NCBI RefSeq assembly: GCF_003205195.1
Contig: NZ_QJRY01000009.1
Location: 62,001-126,000, forward strand
From: Peteryoungia wuzhouensis
GTDB taxonomy: Bacteria; Pseudomonadota; Alphaproteobacteria; Rhizobiales; Rhizobiaceae
DNA length: 64,000 nt
Reading direction: 5' to 3'
Each line of letters opens with the position of its first letter. Position 1 is the stretch's first letter. The position numbers were made by a program, and so were the translations under genes. The notes below the pieces were generated by a model that saw nothing but the letters and a program-made list of their open reading frames with translations, had not been told where the DNA came from and did no database searches. Below are positions 24,701 through 33,178 of this stretch, piece by piece.

Positions 24701-27187
24701 CGGCTTGATGCCGATGACAGGGCCTTCCGGTGTGACCGGCAGGGTGAGTTTGCGTTCGATCGCCCGGCCGCCGCCTTCGCGCAGGCGCAGCACGACGTCG
24801 GCATTCAGAAGACGGGTCGTGGACGGCATGTCGGTAATCGCGACATCAATGCTGGCCTGGCCGTTGTCATCGAGGGCGTCGAGCGCTTCGAATGGCACGC
24901 GCACGCCTTCGACGTCCTCCTCGTCGGAAAGGCCGAAGCTGTAGCGCGGGTAATCCGGATGGCTGCTGGTGGGAGTGACGACCAGTTCGCCTTCAAGCGA
25001 CAGGCCAGCCGCCGGCGCGCCGTAGAGATAGCGACCTTCAACATTGATCGTGGCGCTTCCATCCGGGGCGAGGGTGGTCGCGTCGCTGGCCAGCGTCATG
25101 TCCAGGCGGTCCGGGACGAAATCGTCGACCAGGAAAGAGGATTGCGAGATCGCCGGCTTCTTCGGATCGGTGTGGATGGCGACGTTCCAGGTGCCGCGCA
25201 TGGAATTGGCCAGCAGCGGCAGGTCGACGGCATAACCGCCCAGACTTTCGCTGGAGACGGCCATGCGGCGGAACTCGACGCCATCGGGGCGCAGGAAGAT
25301 GAAGGTGAGCGGCAGGCCGCTGATCGCATCGGCTTCCGTGTCGCGGGCGAGGGCTGCGACATGGACGGTTTCGCCGGGGCGGTAGATGCCGCGTTCGGTC
25401 CAGGAGAGCACGTCCACGGGGCCGGGGGCCGGGCGGCCGGTGACGCCGCGGTCGGAAAGATCGAAGCCGGCGCGCGTCATGTCGAGGAAGACGTTGTCAT
25501 CGTCTTTTGTGTGGGCGGCGATGACGGCTGGGGCCATGGCTGCGCCGGCTTTCAGGAGACCGGCATCGAAGCGGGCCTGGCCATCGGCATCTGTCTTGGC
25601 AGTTGCCAGGATCTCGTTGTTTTTCGCCAGCAGTTGCAGCTCGACCCCTTCCAGCGGGGCCGCGGTGGCGAGCGACCGGGCAAAGACGTGCAGGCCATCG
25701 GTGCCAGCAAAGGTCGAGAGGCCGATATCGGAGACGACGAACCACTGGGTGGCGCGGCTATCCCAGCTTTCGGCGGTGCTGTTGGCGGCGACGGCGGTCA
25801 GCACATAGATTCCGGGCTTGCGCGTCGGCAGCGCCTCCTGCAGCGGGATGCTGGTGATGACCTCCTCATTCATCTTGTTGGCGATGTCGACCGTGCCCTG
25901 CCAGACCAGTTCGCCGATTTCGTCTTCGACGCGGCTTGCGGTGTAGCCGTCAAGCTGGGTCAGAAACTGCGAGGCGGCCAAAAGGGGCGCGATGTTGCGG
26001 TCGCCGATGCGATAGAGAGCAAGCTTGGCACTGTCCGAGTTGATGGAGACCAGCGGAATGCCCTGGCGCGCCGTGGACGGCAGAACGAAGCTGTCGCCGG
26101 TGAAGCGCACGGTGGACGAGCGGTCGCGGACATAGACCTCGAGTTCGACCGGGGCTTCCAGATTTTCCTCGACGGAGGACGGCAGGCCCGCGCGAATGGC
26201 GAGACGGTAACGGCCTCCATGCTCCAGGCCCTCGACGCAGATCTGATTGTTCTTGGCTTCGACGGCCTTCGGCGGCTTGCCGTCGAGGGTCACGTATTGG
26301 GCATAATCAACGCCGCGCCTGATCAGTTGCTCGGAAAATTCGACACAGGCGCGCGGCGAGGCAGCGTCGGAATCGACGGTGTTGCTAACGATGCGGAAGC
26401 CCTGGCGGGAGCGCAGATCATCGAAGGCTGCGCGCACCTGTGCATTGGCGGCCAATTCGAGGCTCGCCTTGTAGGCATTGAGAGCGGCCCGGTAGTTTTC
26501 GCTTTTCTCCAGCGCAAGCGCCAAGGTGGCCAGCGCATCGGCGCGGGTCACGGCGCCTCGGGTCAGGCCATAGCCGTTGATGGCCGCCATCGTCGCTTCG
26601 TTGGCGTAGGTGTAGTTGTTGGAGACGGTATTGGCGACGCGTGCCAGTTCCAGCCAGGTTGCGGCATCGTCGGGCTCGATCGAAAGCGCACCCTTCAGGG
26701 CGGCGATGGCGCCGTCAACATTGCCGCCGGCAATGGCTGCGCGCGCCTCGTCGATCAGGGCTTCGCGGCCGGCTCCTTCGCGGTCCGGCGGGAGGGTCAG
26801 GCTGTCACGCTGATTGCGCGCATCGGTCTTCAGCTGTTCAGATACGAAGGCGAGTGGCGCAGGGGCGCCGATGTCTTCTTCAGCTGCCGTCTCGACAATC
26901 TTTCCGGCGACGGCGCCGACGAAACTGTTCATCTGGTTGTAGTCGGATTTCAGGAAGCACCACTTCACTTTGGGATTGTAGGTGAAGGCGCGGCAGGTTC
27001 CATCGGCGATGCAGCTTGCCTCGCACTCGTCGAGCGAGACGTTCTTCTCGGTCCTCAGGTCGAAGCCGAAATAATCGGCATCATCCACCGTGACCACGGT
27101 GCGGCTGTCCTGCGCAGACGCGGGAAGCGTGAGGGCAAGGAGTGACATGGTCATAGTGAGAATGACCGACAGACGGCGCGTGAACAT
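21743..27187 (-). CDS. Bacterial alpha-2-macroglobulin with N-terminal PAN/apple domain
   Basis: A 1814-aa periplasmic protease inhibitor. It has a signal peptide (ends PASAQ, no lipobox), then a Cys-rich PAN/apple-like domain (about 30-90, DECEASCIADGTCRAF), a TPR-like helical stretch (about 140-260), a long series of macroglobulin domains, and the thioester domain. The thioester motif is intact: Cys1364 and Gln1367 in YPYGCAEQTTSR. Cleavage of a bait region by a protease should expose the thioester and trap the attacker. It is translationally coupled to pbpC. E. coli YfhM is a lipoprotein, whereas this protein appears soluble. Confidence 0.94.
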   Translation of the reverse strand: MFTRRLSVILTMTMSLLALTLPASAQDSRTVVTVDDADYFGFDLRTEKNVSLDECEASCIADGTCRAFTYNPKVKWCFLKSDYNQMNSFVGAVAGKIVETAAEEDIGAPAPLAFVSEQLKTDARNQRDSLTLPPDREGAGREALIDEARAAIAGGNVDGAIAALKGALSIEPDDAATWLELARVANTVSNNYTYANEATMAAINGYGLTRGAVTRADALATLALALEKSENYRAALNAYKASLELAANAQVRAAFDDLRSRQGFRIVSNTVDSDAASPRACVEFSEQLIRRGVDYAQYVTLDGKPPKAVEAKNNQICVEGLEHGGRYRLAIRAGLPSSVEENLEAPVELEVYVRDRSSTVRFTGDSFVLPSTARQGIPLVSINSDSAKLALYRIGDRNIAPLLAASQFLTQLDGYTASRVEDEIGELVWQGTVDIANKMNEEVITSIPLQEALPTRKPGIYVLTAVAANSTAESWDSRATQWFVVSDIGLSTFAGTDGLHVFARSLATAAPLEGVELQLLAKNNEILATAKTDADGQARFDAGLLKAGAAMAPAVIAAHTKDDDNVFLDMTRAGFDLSDRGVTGRPAPGPVDVLSWTERGIYRPGETVHVAALARDTEADAISGLPLTFIFLRPDGVEFRRMAVSSESLGGYAVDLPLLANSMRGTWNVAIHTDPKKPAISQSSFLVDDFVPDRLDMTLASDATTLAPDGSATINVEGRYLYGAPAAGLSLEGELVVTPTSSHPDYPRYSFGLSDEEDVEGVRVPFEALDALDDNGQASIDVAITDMPSTTRLLNADVVLRLREGGGRAIERKLTLPVTPEGPVIGIKPEFEGDVAENSTAAFNLIAIGPDGSKQDLPAAKWKLVKLERNYQWYREGSSWRYEPITTTSLVADGTVDIKADGAALSLPVTWGSHRLEVEQGGSVSSVDFDAGWFVSASSTETPDALQVGLDKATYQVGDTARLKISPRFEGKVLVTVGTDALITSKVADVPAAGAEIELPITADFGAGAYVTATLFRPGDAQESRMPARAIGVTWLGVDPGADKLAVKIATPEKTLPRQPLEIPIEVAGAGIGEEAYVTVAAVDVGILNLTRYEAADPETYYFGQRRLGLELRDLYGRLIDGSLGATGTLRTGGDGGEVALQGNPPKEKLVAFFSGPVKLDASGKATVSFDIPQFNGTARVMVHAWSKTGVGHAQADVIIRDPVVVTASLPKFLAPGDESSLRLDIAATDAPDGTYTLVATGNGPVTVGGEASNEVTLTSGKTTTLTLPLSAVNPGQGTIDVALSGAGGITVSQSLDLPVRPATLPITQRQVIAVAPGKSLTVDGNLLADSLLDGASVSLNVTRADGLDVPGLLMALDRYPYGCAEQTTSRALPLLYFDELAKISGLPEDPEIAKRVQDAIFRVLSYQSSSGSFGLWGPGSESLWLDAYVTDFLTRAREKKFDVPEEALVQALQNLQNRIAYDNDIRTRGNDIAYSLYVLARSRKASLSDLRYYADTMLGDFPTPLSKAHLAAALSLYGDSQRANSVFADASGMSEQARLTPVSFSRSDYGSSLRDAAGVLALAAESKPMPPVVPILAKVVNEEWKAKQTLSTQEQTWMLLAARALQQDDAGLQIDVNGADRTGAYAVTIPGEALLQAPVTVTNKGSDPISAAITTVAAPVEPPAAGGEGFEISRTYYTLDGEEANITEAMQNERYVVVLQVTEEDEWPAQLLVTDLLPAGFEIDNPSLVDSAALANFDWIGQTETAHLEFRSDRFVAAVNRAEGENGTITLAYVVRAVTPGTYDLPAAAVEDMYRPQLSARTAAGGMTVSAAP

Positions 27188-27315
27188 AGCTTTCTCCCCG
27201 AGGCCAACTTCAAATTCAGCCTTATCGAAACTACTCTTGGATCATGTCAGGGGCTTGTCAATCGGCAGCCGACACAGTCTCTCACTATCTGCAAATTCAG
27301 TACGATGGATATGGA

Positions 27316-28242
27316 TCAGCCGCGCGATCCGGCGCGTCCGGAGCCACTGAAGTCGCGCGCCTGATCGATGATCCAGGTGGCGAAGGCGCTGGCCGGGCCG
27401 TAGGCCATCCGTGACAAGGGTCTAACGAGATAATAGGCGCTGGCGCTTTTTACCTCGTGGTCGAAGGCGCGGACCAACTGGCCGCTCGCAAGCTCCGGTT
27501 CGATCAGGAAGGTCGGAACCAGCGCAATGCCGAGCCCTGCCAGGCAGGCCTGGACCACGTTTGAAAACTGCTCGAAGCGCATGCCGCCGCCATGGCCTTC
27601 CTGCATGCCCAAAGAGGCAAACCACTGCTCCCAGGCGCGTGGACGGGACGCCATATCGAAGAGCGGTTTGGAGAGCAGGTCTTCCGGGCGCCCCACCGGG
27701 TTCTCGGCCAGAAAGGCCGGGCTGCAGACGGGTGCGACCATTTCGTGCATGAGGAATTGACAATCGGTGCCTGGCCAATTGGGTTCGCCAATATGAATGG
27801 CAGCATCAATGCCGGAGCCTTCGAAGTCGAACTGTCCGATGCGCGTGGCAAAGTCGATGATGACGGCAGGGTTCCGAGCGAGAAAGTCCGGCATGCGCGG
27901 CATCAGCCAGCGCGTTCCGAAGGTCGGCAGGATCGCCAGCCTCAAATGTGTGTCGTCGCGGGTTGCCATGGCCTCCAACGACAAGGTCCGGATCGTGGCC
28001 AGCGCGTCGCCGATCCCCTTGGCATAGGTTCGCCCGATAACCGTCAGCTCGACGCCGCGATTGGTGCGTTCAAACAATTTGACGCCCAGCTGGTCCTCCA
28101 ACAGGCCGATCTGGCGGCTGATGGCGCCTTGTGTCAGGGCAAGTTCATTGGCTGCCGCAGAAAAGCTTCCGAGCTTGGCGACGGAATCGAAGGCGGCAAG
28201 CGCGCTGGTCGAGGGCAGGAAGCGGCGTTGATGTGTCAGCAT
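27316..28242 (-). CDS. LysR-type regulator (GcvA-like), probable regulator of gcdH
   Basis: A 308-aa protein with an N-terminal winged helix (STSALAAFDSVAKLGSFSAA, LTQGAISRQIGLLEDQLGV) and a LysR effector domain (about 95-295). The sequence is of the GcvA type common in alphaproteobacteria. It is transcribed away from gcdH with 95 bp between the starts, the usual LysR layout, and a 17-bp dyad (28274-28290) in that gap is its likely site. The effector is probably glutarate, glutaryl-CoA or a related lysine breakdown product, by context. Confidence 0.9.
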   Translation of the reverse strand: MLTHQRRFLPSTSALAAFDSVAKLGSFSAAANELALTQGAISRQIGLLEDQLGVKLFERTNRGVELTVIGRTYAKGIGDALATIRTLSLEAMATRDDTHLRLAILPTFGTRWLMPRMPDFLARNPAVIIDFATRIGQFDFEGSGIDAAIHIGEPNWPGTDCQFLMHEMVAPVCSPAFLAENPVGRPEDLLSKPLFDMASRPRAWEQWFASLGMQEGHGGGMRFEQFSNVVQACLAGLGIALVPTFLIEPELASGQLVRAFDHEVKSASAYYLVRPLSRMAYGPASAFATWIIDQARDFSGSGRAGSRG

Positions 28243-28273
28243 CCGTTATGACTAGACCTAATAGCAACATGAG

Positions 28274-28290
28274 TAAACATGGCTTGTTTA
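28274..28290. promoter_or_regulatory. Palindrome between LysR gene and gcdH
   Basis: Perfect inverted repeat TAAACA, 5-nt spacer TGGCT, TGTTTA in the divergent promoter region, 32 bp from the LysR start and 47 bp from the gcdH start. Likely LysR recognition site. Confidence 0.6.
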
Positions 28291-28337
28291 ATCATCCGAT
28301 ATGAGCAATCTGTGGTCAACAAGCAAATACGGATGCG

Positions 28338-29531
28338 ATGACGATGAGCGAGATGCAGCCCTTTTCCTGGAGTGACCCTTTCCTGATGTCCGAGATCCTC
28401 AGTGAGGACGAGCGGATGATCCAGGATGCCGCAGCCGCTTTCGCCAAGGCGGAACTTGCGCCGCGGGTGGCAGACGCCTATCTCGGCGAAACGGTGGAGC
28501 CAGAGCTTTTTCGCCTGATGGGCCAGGCCGGTCTTCTCGGCGTCACTTTGCCTGAGAAATATGGCGCGGCCGATGCGAACTACGTGTCCTACGGTCTCGT
28601 GGCGCGGGAAATCGAACGTGTCGATTCCGGCTACCGCTCGATGATGAGCGTTCAATCTTCCCTCGTCATCTATCCGATCTATGCCTATGGCTCGGAAGAG
28701 CAGAAGGACAAGTATCTGCCCGGTCTCGTCTCGGGTGAGTTGATCGGCTGTTTCGGTCTGACCGAGCCGGATGCCGGTTCCGATCCGGGCGGCATGAAGA
28801 CCCGTGCCGAGAAGATCGAAGGCGGTTACCGCCTGCGCGGCTCGAAGATGTGGATCTCCAACGCGCCGATCGCCGATGTCTTCGTGGTCTGGGCGAAGTC
28901 CGAGGCGCATGGCGGCGAGATCCGGGGCTTTGTTCTTGAAAAGGGCATGAAGGGTCTGTCGGCACCGAAGATTGGTGGCAAGCTCTCGCTGCGGGCTTCC
29001 GTGACCGGCGAGATCGTCATGGACGGCGTCGAAGTCGGCGAGGATGCGCTGCTGCCGAACGTGTCCGGCCTCAAAGGTCCTTTCGGCTGCCTCAACCGTG
29101 CCCGTTACGGCATTTCCTGGGGTGTGCTCGGTGCGGCCGAGGATTGCTGGCACCGCGCCCGCCAGTATGGCCTCGATCGCAAGCAGTTCGGCAAGCCGCT
29201 CGCTGGCACGCAGCTCTTCCAGAAGAAGCTTGCCGACATGCAGACCGAAATCTCGCTTGGTCTGCTTGCGTCACTCCGCGTTGGCCGCCTCATGGACGAA
29301 CATCAGTTCGCTCCGGAAATGATCTCGATCGTCAAGCGCAACAATTGCGGCAAGGCGCTCGACATTGCTCGCATGGCGCGGGACATGCACGGCGGCAACG
29401 GCATCCAGATCGAGTACCATGTCATGCGCCATGCGCAGAACCTCGAGACGGTGAACACGTATGAGGGCACGCATGATGTGCATGCATTGATCCTCGGTCG
29501 TGCGCAAACCGGTATTCAGGCCTTCTTCTAA
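28338..29531 (+). CDS. gcdH: Glutaryl-CoA dehydrogenase
   Basis: A 397-aa acyl-CoA dehydrogenase that oxidatively decarboxylates glutaryl-CoA to crotonyl-CoA in lysine and tryptophan catabolism, passing electrons to ETF. The catalytic base E376 sits in [17 protein letters not shown], identical in pattern to known GcdH enzymes, and FAD-binding segments [19 protein letters not shown] and [16 protein letters not shown] are present. The Arg in [10 protein letters not shown] fits the glutaryl carboxylate-binding Arg. ATG 28338 or ATG 28344 could be the start. A LysR gene is divergent upstream and a long hairpin lies just downstream. Confidence 0.96.
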   Translation: MTMSEMQPFSWSDPFLMSEILSEDERMIQDAAAAFAKAELAPRVADAYLGETVEPELFRLMGQAGLLGVTLPEKYGAADANYVSYGLVAREIERVDSGYRSMMSVQSSLVIYPIYAYGSEEQKDKYLPGLVSGELIGCFGLTEPDAGSDPGGMKTRAEKIEGGYRLRGSKMWISNAPIADVFVVWAKSEAHGGEIRGFVLEKGMKGLSAPKIGGKLSLRASVTGEIVMDGVEVGEDALLPNVSGLKGPFGCLNRARYGISWGVLGAAEDCWHRARQYGLDRKQFGKPLAGTQLFQKKLADMQTEISLGLLASLRVGRLMDEHQFAPEMISIVKRNNCGKALDIARMARDMHGGNGIQIEYHVMRHAQNLETVNTYEGTHDVHALILGRAQTGIQAFF

Positions 29532-29541
29532 AGTCTTGTTC

Positions 29542-29588
29542 CAAGACAGCCGCAATATCCCTTAAAATAGAGGGGCGCGGCTGTCTTG
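29542..29588. terminator. Hairpin downstream of gcdH
   Basis: Perfect 12-bp arms (29542-29553 with 29577-29588) around a 23-nt loop that can itself pair CCCT with AGGG. It stands 10 bp after the gcdH stop. There is no long T-tract, so it may stabilise the mRNA 3' end as well as terminate. Confidence 0.65.
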
Positions 29589-29641
29589 AATCTGCGTCAT
29601 ACCTTTGGAATTATATCCGAATTTAAGCATTTCTACACTTG

Positions 29642-29658
29642 TGAACCACTAGGGTTCA
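29642..29658. promoter_or_regulatory. 17-bp palindrome upstream of the PAS protein gene
   Basis: Inverted repeat TGAACC, 5-nt spacer ACTAG, GGTTCA, about 100 bp upstream of the ATG at 29760. It is a candidate operator; the cognate protein is unknown. Confidence 0.4.
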
Positions 29659-29759
29659 TGCTCGACAGCTGCGCATGACAAGGCGGGCCGGAAGAGTATG
29701 ATCCTGAGTTGGATCAGGGCAAAACCCACGGTATGATCGCCGGTAGTGGAGGAAATGGC

Positions 29760-30767
29760 ATGTACGCCGTTACGGTTCTGGATAGTGCAGCCCTGTCTGC
29801 ATTCCGAGTGGAGCATCCCTGGCTCAATTTTCCGGACTTCGTCTCCGAGGTCAGCGTCTACTTCGACGACAATGGTGGGCCGACGCGGCTGACCGCCATC
29901 AGAACGGATGCAGAAGGCACTTCCGAGCCGGTCGATGTCAGCGCCTTTGGCGTGGACACCATCCTGGCCCTCGTGCGCTATGCGCCGCAGGGCACCCAAG
30001 GTTATGAAGACTGTCCAGAAGAAGAGCAGGTTTGGGCTATTCTGGAAGAACTGCCTGTTTCCGACGACACGGTTCCCATGGAAGAGGTGGAGGCCGCGCG
30101 CGCCACAAAGCTGCAGGACGCTTACGCCCTGCTGCGGGAGGTGACCGTCAGCAAGCTCGAAGCGCTCCTGTCCTCCGGCAAAAATGATCTCGAAGGCCGG
30201 CGCATTCGGGCCTCGATCGCTTCCATTCCCACCTCTCTGGATAAGGTGGACGATGCGCATAAGCCGCATTTTCTTGAGGTCGATCTCTGGCGTCTGGTCG
30301 CCGTCTTGCGCGACGAGCTGGCGATGCCTGCCGACTACGAACTTTCCGACAATACAGAGGATCCCGGGTTTAGCCGTGATCTCATCGATCAGGCCGAGGC
30401 GACTGCCCTCTCAGGGCCTGTCATCCAGGCTCTGTTCGAGCTTTCGCCGGTTGCCTTCTCCATTTCCAGCATCGGTCAGCGCAATTCGCGGTATGTGCGC
30501 GTGAACCAGGCCTATCTCAATCTGATCGGCAAGAGTTGGGACGATATTCGGGGCAGCGAAATGGTTGCCTCTGGCGTGGTGAAGGGAGACGAGGCGCGTG
30601 CGGAGCGGTTGCGACTGCTGGATCTGGACGGTGGGTATAGCGGCCAGCGCGGCGAGATCCACGGCGCCGACGGCCAGGTCATCGACGTGACGATTTCTGC
30701 CCGGCGCATTTCTGTCGCCGGGCAGTTGTACGATTTCGAAGTGCTGACCCGCGTGGACGCGAGCTGA
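29760..30767 (+). CDS. PAS-domain protein without recognisable output domain
   Basis: A 335-aa protein. Residues about 220-335 form a PAS domain (LFELSPVAFSISSIGQRNSR, YVRVNQAYLNLIGKSWDDIR, and VIDVTISARRISVAGQLYDF at the end). The first 110 residues are an acidic unrecognised domain, followed by a helical linker (about 115-210). No kinase, GGDEF, EAL or HTH motif is visible. ATG 29760 is chosen for GGAGGA at 29748-29753; earlier in-frame starts lack it. It ends 10 bp from the convergent glgX gene. Likely a cytoplasmic sensor that works through a partner. Confidence 0.8.
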   Translation: MYAVTVLDSAALSAFRVEHPWLNFPDFVSEVSVYFDDNGGPTRLTAIRTDAEGTSEPVDVSAFGVDTILALVRYAPQGTQGYEDCPEEEQVWAILEELPVSDDTVPMEEVEAARATKLQDAYALLREVTVSKLEALLSSGKNDLEGRRIRASIASIPTSLDKVDDAHKPHFLEVDLWRLVAVLRDELAMPADYELSDNTEDPGFSRDLIDQAEATALSGPVIQALFELSPVAFSISSIGQRNSRYVRVNQAYLNLIGKSWDDIRGSEMVASGVVKGDEARAERLRLLDLDGGYSGQRGEIHGADGQVIDVTISARRISVAGQLYDFEVLTRVDAS

Positions 30768-30777
30768 AAGATCAGCC

Positions 30778-32856
30778 TTACGCCCGGCGGAACAAAGCGA
30801 AGGAGCGCGCTTCCATCATGAAGCCTGCGGCTTCCGCTGCGACATCGCCTGTCCGACCTGGATCTGACGTCGTCAATTCCAGTGTCCAGTCGCCACCGTC
30901 TGTTTTCGGAATGGTGAATTCCGTGTCCTGATCGACCGGGTTGAACAACATCAGCACCTCCTGCCAGACACCCTCTTCGGCCTCGAGGTCCTGGCGTTGG
31001 AGTTTCAGCGCGAGCGGATTGCCGTCGAGCCAATGCTCCGGCTTTTGCGCTCCTCCCGTCATGTTGTACCAATCGATGTTCATGCCATCGCGCCAGTTTT
31101 CTCGCCGCAGCAGGGGCTGCTCCGTGCGCATGGCAATCAATCGGGTGGTGAATGACCGCAACTCCTCGCAGGACGGGGGAAGGTTCTCCCAGTGCAGCCA
31201 GCTGATCTCGCTGTCTTGGCAATAGCCGTTGTTGTTGCCCATCTGCGAACGGCCGAACTCATCGCCGGCGAGCAGCATCGGTGTGCCGTGCGAGAAGAAC
31301 AACGTTGCGAGGAAATTGCGCTTCTGGCGCTCCCGGAGGGCGTTAATTCCCTCATCGTCCGTCGGTCCTTCGTGGCCGTAATTGTGGCTGCGGTTGTCGT
31401 TGTGTCCGTCGTTGTTGTCTTCACCATTGGCATCGTTGTGCTTCTGGTCGTAGGACACGAGGTCGTTGAGCGTGAAACCATCATGGGCGGTGATGAAGTT
31501 GACACTCGACCAAGGGCGCCGGCCGCGCATGTCGTAGATATCTCCGGACCCGAGAAGACGGGCTGCGAAGTCCGGGGCGCAATTGTCGCCGTTCAACCAG
31601 TAATCGCGGGTGGAATCGCGATATTTGTCATTCCATTCGGCCCAGCCCGGCGGGAAGCCGCCGACCTGATAGCCACCGGGCCCGATGTCCCACGGCTCGC
31701 CGATCAACTTGGCGTTCGACAGGACGGGATCCTGCGTGATTGCGTCGAAGAAACCGCCGCGCTGGTCGAAACCTTCCGGTTCACGGCCGAGAATCGTGCC
31801 GAGGTCGAAGCGGAAACCGTCGACATGCATCTCTTCCTTCCAATAGCGCAGGCTGTCGAGCACCATCTGCAAGACGCGCGGGTGCGACGTGTTGACCGTG
31901 TTTCCGGTGCCGGTGTCGTTGATGTAGTAACGATGATTGTCGGGCAAGGTGCGGTAGTAAGAGAAATTGTCGATACCCTTGAAAGACAGGGTCGGACCGA
32001 GTTCGTTGCCTTCTGCCGTGTGATTGTAGACGACATCGAGGATGACTTCGATGCCGGCGTCATGGAAGGCGCGGACCATGTCGCGGAAGCCGGCAATGCC
32101 GTTTGGACCGTAATACCGGCTGGCGGGCGAGAAAAAGCCGATCGTATTGTAGCCCCAGAAGTTGTGCAGACCCTTGTCCATCAGGTGGCTGTCGTCGGGG
32201 AAGGCGTGAATGGGGAGCAGTTCGACGGACGTTATGCCGAGGCTCTTGATGTAGTCGACCGCTGCCTTGTGGCCCATCCCTTCGAAGGTGCCGCGCAGGT
32301 TCTCGGGGACCGCAGGGTTGAGCTTGGTGAAACCCTTAACGTGGGTCTCATAAACGATGGTCTTTGCCCACGGGACGCCGGAGAAGCCGTTTGTCGATGG
32401 GTTGGCGAATGGATCAACCACACGGCATTTCGGCATATAGGGGGCGCTGTCGAGGTCGTTGAAGGTGAGATCCTTCTCCTCGCTGTCGAGATCATAGGCG
32501 AAATGGGCCTGGTTCCAGTCGAAGTCTCCGACGATTTCACGCGCGTAGGGATCGAGCAGCAGCTTGTTTGCGTTAAAGCGGTGGCCGTTGCCGGGATCGT
32601 AGGGGCCGTGCACACGATAGCCGTAGAGCTGGCCGGGTTTCACGTCGGGAAGATATCCGTGCCAGACTTCGTGGGTATATTCCGGCAGAGTAATCCTGGC
32701 CGTTTCAATCTTACCGCTGTCGTCAAACAGGCAGAGTTCGACGCGCTCGGCATGGGCGGAGAAAAGGGCGAAGTTCGTGCCCTTGCCGTCAAAATGGGCG
32801 CCAAAACGGTGCCAGTCACCGGCTTCAACGTGGAAATGCTTGCTGTTGGTGTCCAT
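30778..32856 (-). CDS. glgX: Glycogen debranching enzyme
   Basis: A 692-aa GH13 isoamylase-type enzyme that removes short alpha-1,6 branches from glycogen. It has an N-terminal CBM48-like domain (about 10-130) and the catalytic barrel with EVILDVVYNHTAEGN, the nucleophile Asp in HVDGFRFDLG, the acid Glu in AKLIGEPWDIG, and FITAHDGFTLNDLVSY. ATG 32856 follows GAGGA. It is alone here rather than in a glg operon; the divergent neighbour is a stress-type small protein. Confidence 0.95.
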   Translation of the reverse strand: MDTNSKHFHVEAGDWHRFGAHFDGKGTNFALFSAHAERVELCLFDDSGKIETARITLPEYTHEVWHGYLPDVKPGQLYGYRVHGPYDPGNGHRFNANKLLLDPYAREIVGDFDWNQAHFAYDLDSEEKDLTFNDLDSAPYMPKCRVVDPFANPSTNGFSGVPWAKTIVYETHVKGFTKLNPAVPENLRGTFEGMGHKAAVDYIKSLGITSVELLPIHAFPDDSHLMDKGLHNFWGYNTIGFFSPASRYYGPNGIAGFRDMVRAFHDAGIEVILDVVYNHTAEGNELGPTLSFKGIDNFSYYRTLPDNHRYYINDTGTGNTVNTSHPRVLQMVLDSLRYWKEEMHVDGFRFDLGTILGREPEGFDQRGGFFDAITQDPVLSNAKLIGEPWDIGPGGYQVGGFPPGWAEWNDKYRDSTRDYWLNGDNCAPDFAARLLGSGDIYDMRGRRPWSSVNFITAHDGFTLNDLVSYDQKHNDANGEDNNDGHNDNRSHNYGHEGPTDDEGINALRERQKRNFLATLFFSHGTPMLLAGDEFGRSQMGNNNGYCQDSEISWLHWENLPPSCEELRSFTTRLIAMRTEQPLLRRENWRDGMNIDWYNMTGGAQKPEHWLDGNPLALKLQRQDLEAEEGVWQEVLMLFNPVDQDTEFTIPKTDGGDWTLELTTSDPGRTGDVAAEAAGFMMEARSFALFRRA

Positions 32857-32907
32857 GAATTCCTCGGTGCGTGGCGTTTGTCCCCCGTAAAGCGGCGGGA
32901 GGGATCT

Positions 32908-32933
32908 TTGTTCCGGTGCTCCGGCCGGAACAA
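32908..32933. repeat. Hairpin in the glgX / DUF3008 divergent region
   Basis: Arms TTGTTCCGG (32908-32916) and CCGGAACAA (32925-32933) with an 8-nt loop. Both strands thus carry GGAAC, the -35 core of EcfG promoters, within the dyad. Confidence 0.5.
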
Positions 32934-32951
32934 TCCATGACGGTTGCGGTT
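32927..32951 (+). promoter_or_regulatory. Candidate EcfG-type promoter for DUF3008 gene
   Basis: GGAAC (32927-32931), 16-nt spacer, GGTT (32948-32951), one base from the GGAAC-N16-CGTT consensus, 35 bp before the ATG at 32987. Confidence 0.45.
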
Positions 32952-32986
32952 GTTTTGGGCACGTCGACCAATTGCGAGGATGACAA

Positions 32987-33178
32987 ATGCCAGCCAAGTC
33001 CAAGGCACAGCAAAAAGCCGCCGGGGCAGCGCTTGCCGCAAAACGCGGCGATGCCAGGAAATCGGATCTGAAGGGCGCTTCCAAAAGCATGGAAAAAAGC
33101 ATGAGCGAGCGTGAACTCGAGGCGCTTGCCGCAACGAAACACAAAGGCAAGCCAGAGCATGCGGAAGGCAAGAAATAA
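32987..33178 (+). CDS. DUF3008 family small basic protein
   Basis: A 63-aa Lys/Ala-rich protein beginning MPAKSKAQQKAAGAALAAKR and containing LKGASKSMEKSMSERELEAL and ATKHKGKPEH, which together are the DUF3008 signature. GAGGA lies 6 nt before the ATG. The protein has no hydrophobic segment and may bind nucleic acid by charge, which is unproven. Its TAA overlaps the ATG of the SDR gene by one base, so the two are coupled. Confidence 0.88.
   Translation: MPAKSKAQQKAAGAALAAKRGDARKSDLKGASKSMEKSMSERELEALAATKHKGKPEHAEGKK

Noticed and set aside
23357-27145. A 1262-codon open frame on the plus strand opposite the alpha-2-macroglobulin gene
   Set aside because: It is an antisense shadow typical of GC-rich DNA: no ribosome-binding site, no recognisable domain, and it exactly mirrors a well-supported gene.
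31192-32940. A 582-codon plus-strand frame opposite glgX
   Set aside because: Mirror of a full-length GH13 gene with intact catalytic residues; the opposite frame has no domain.
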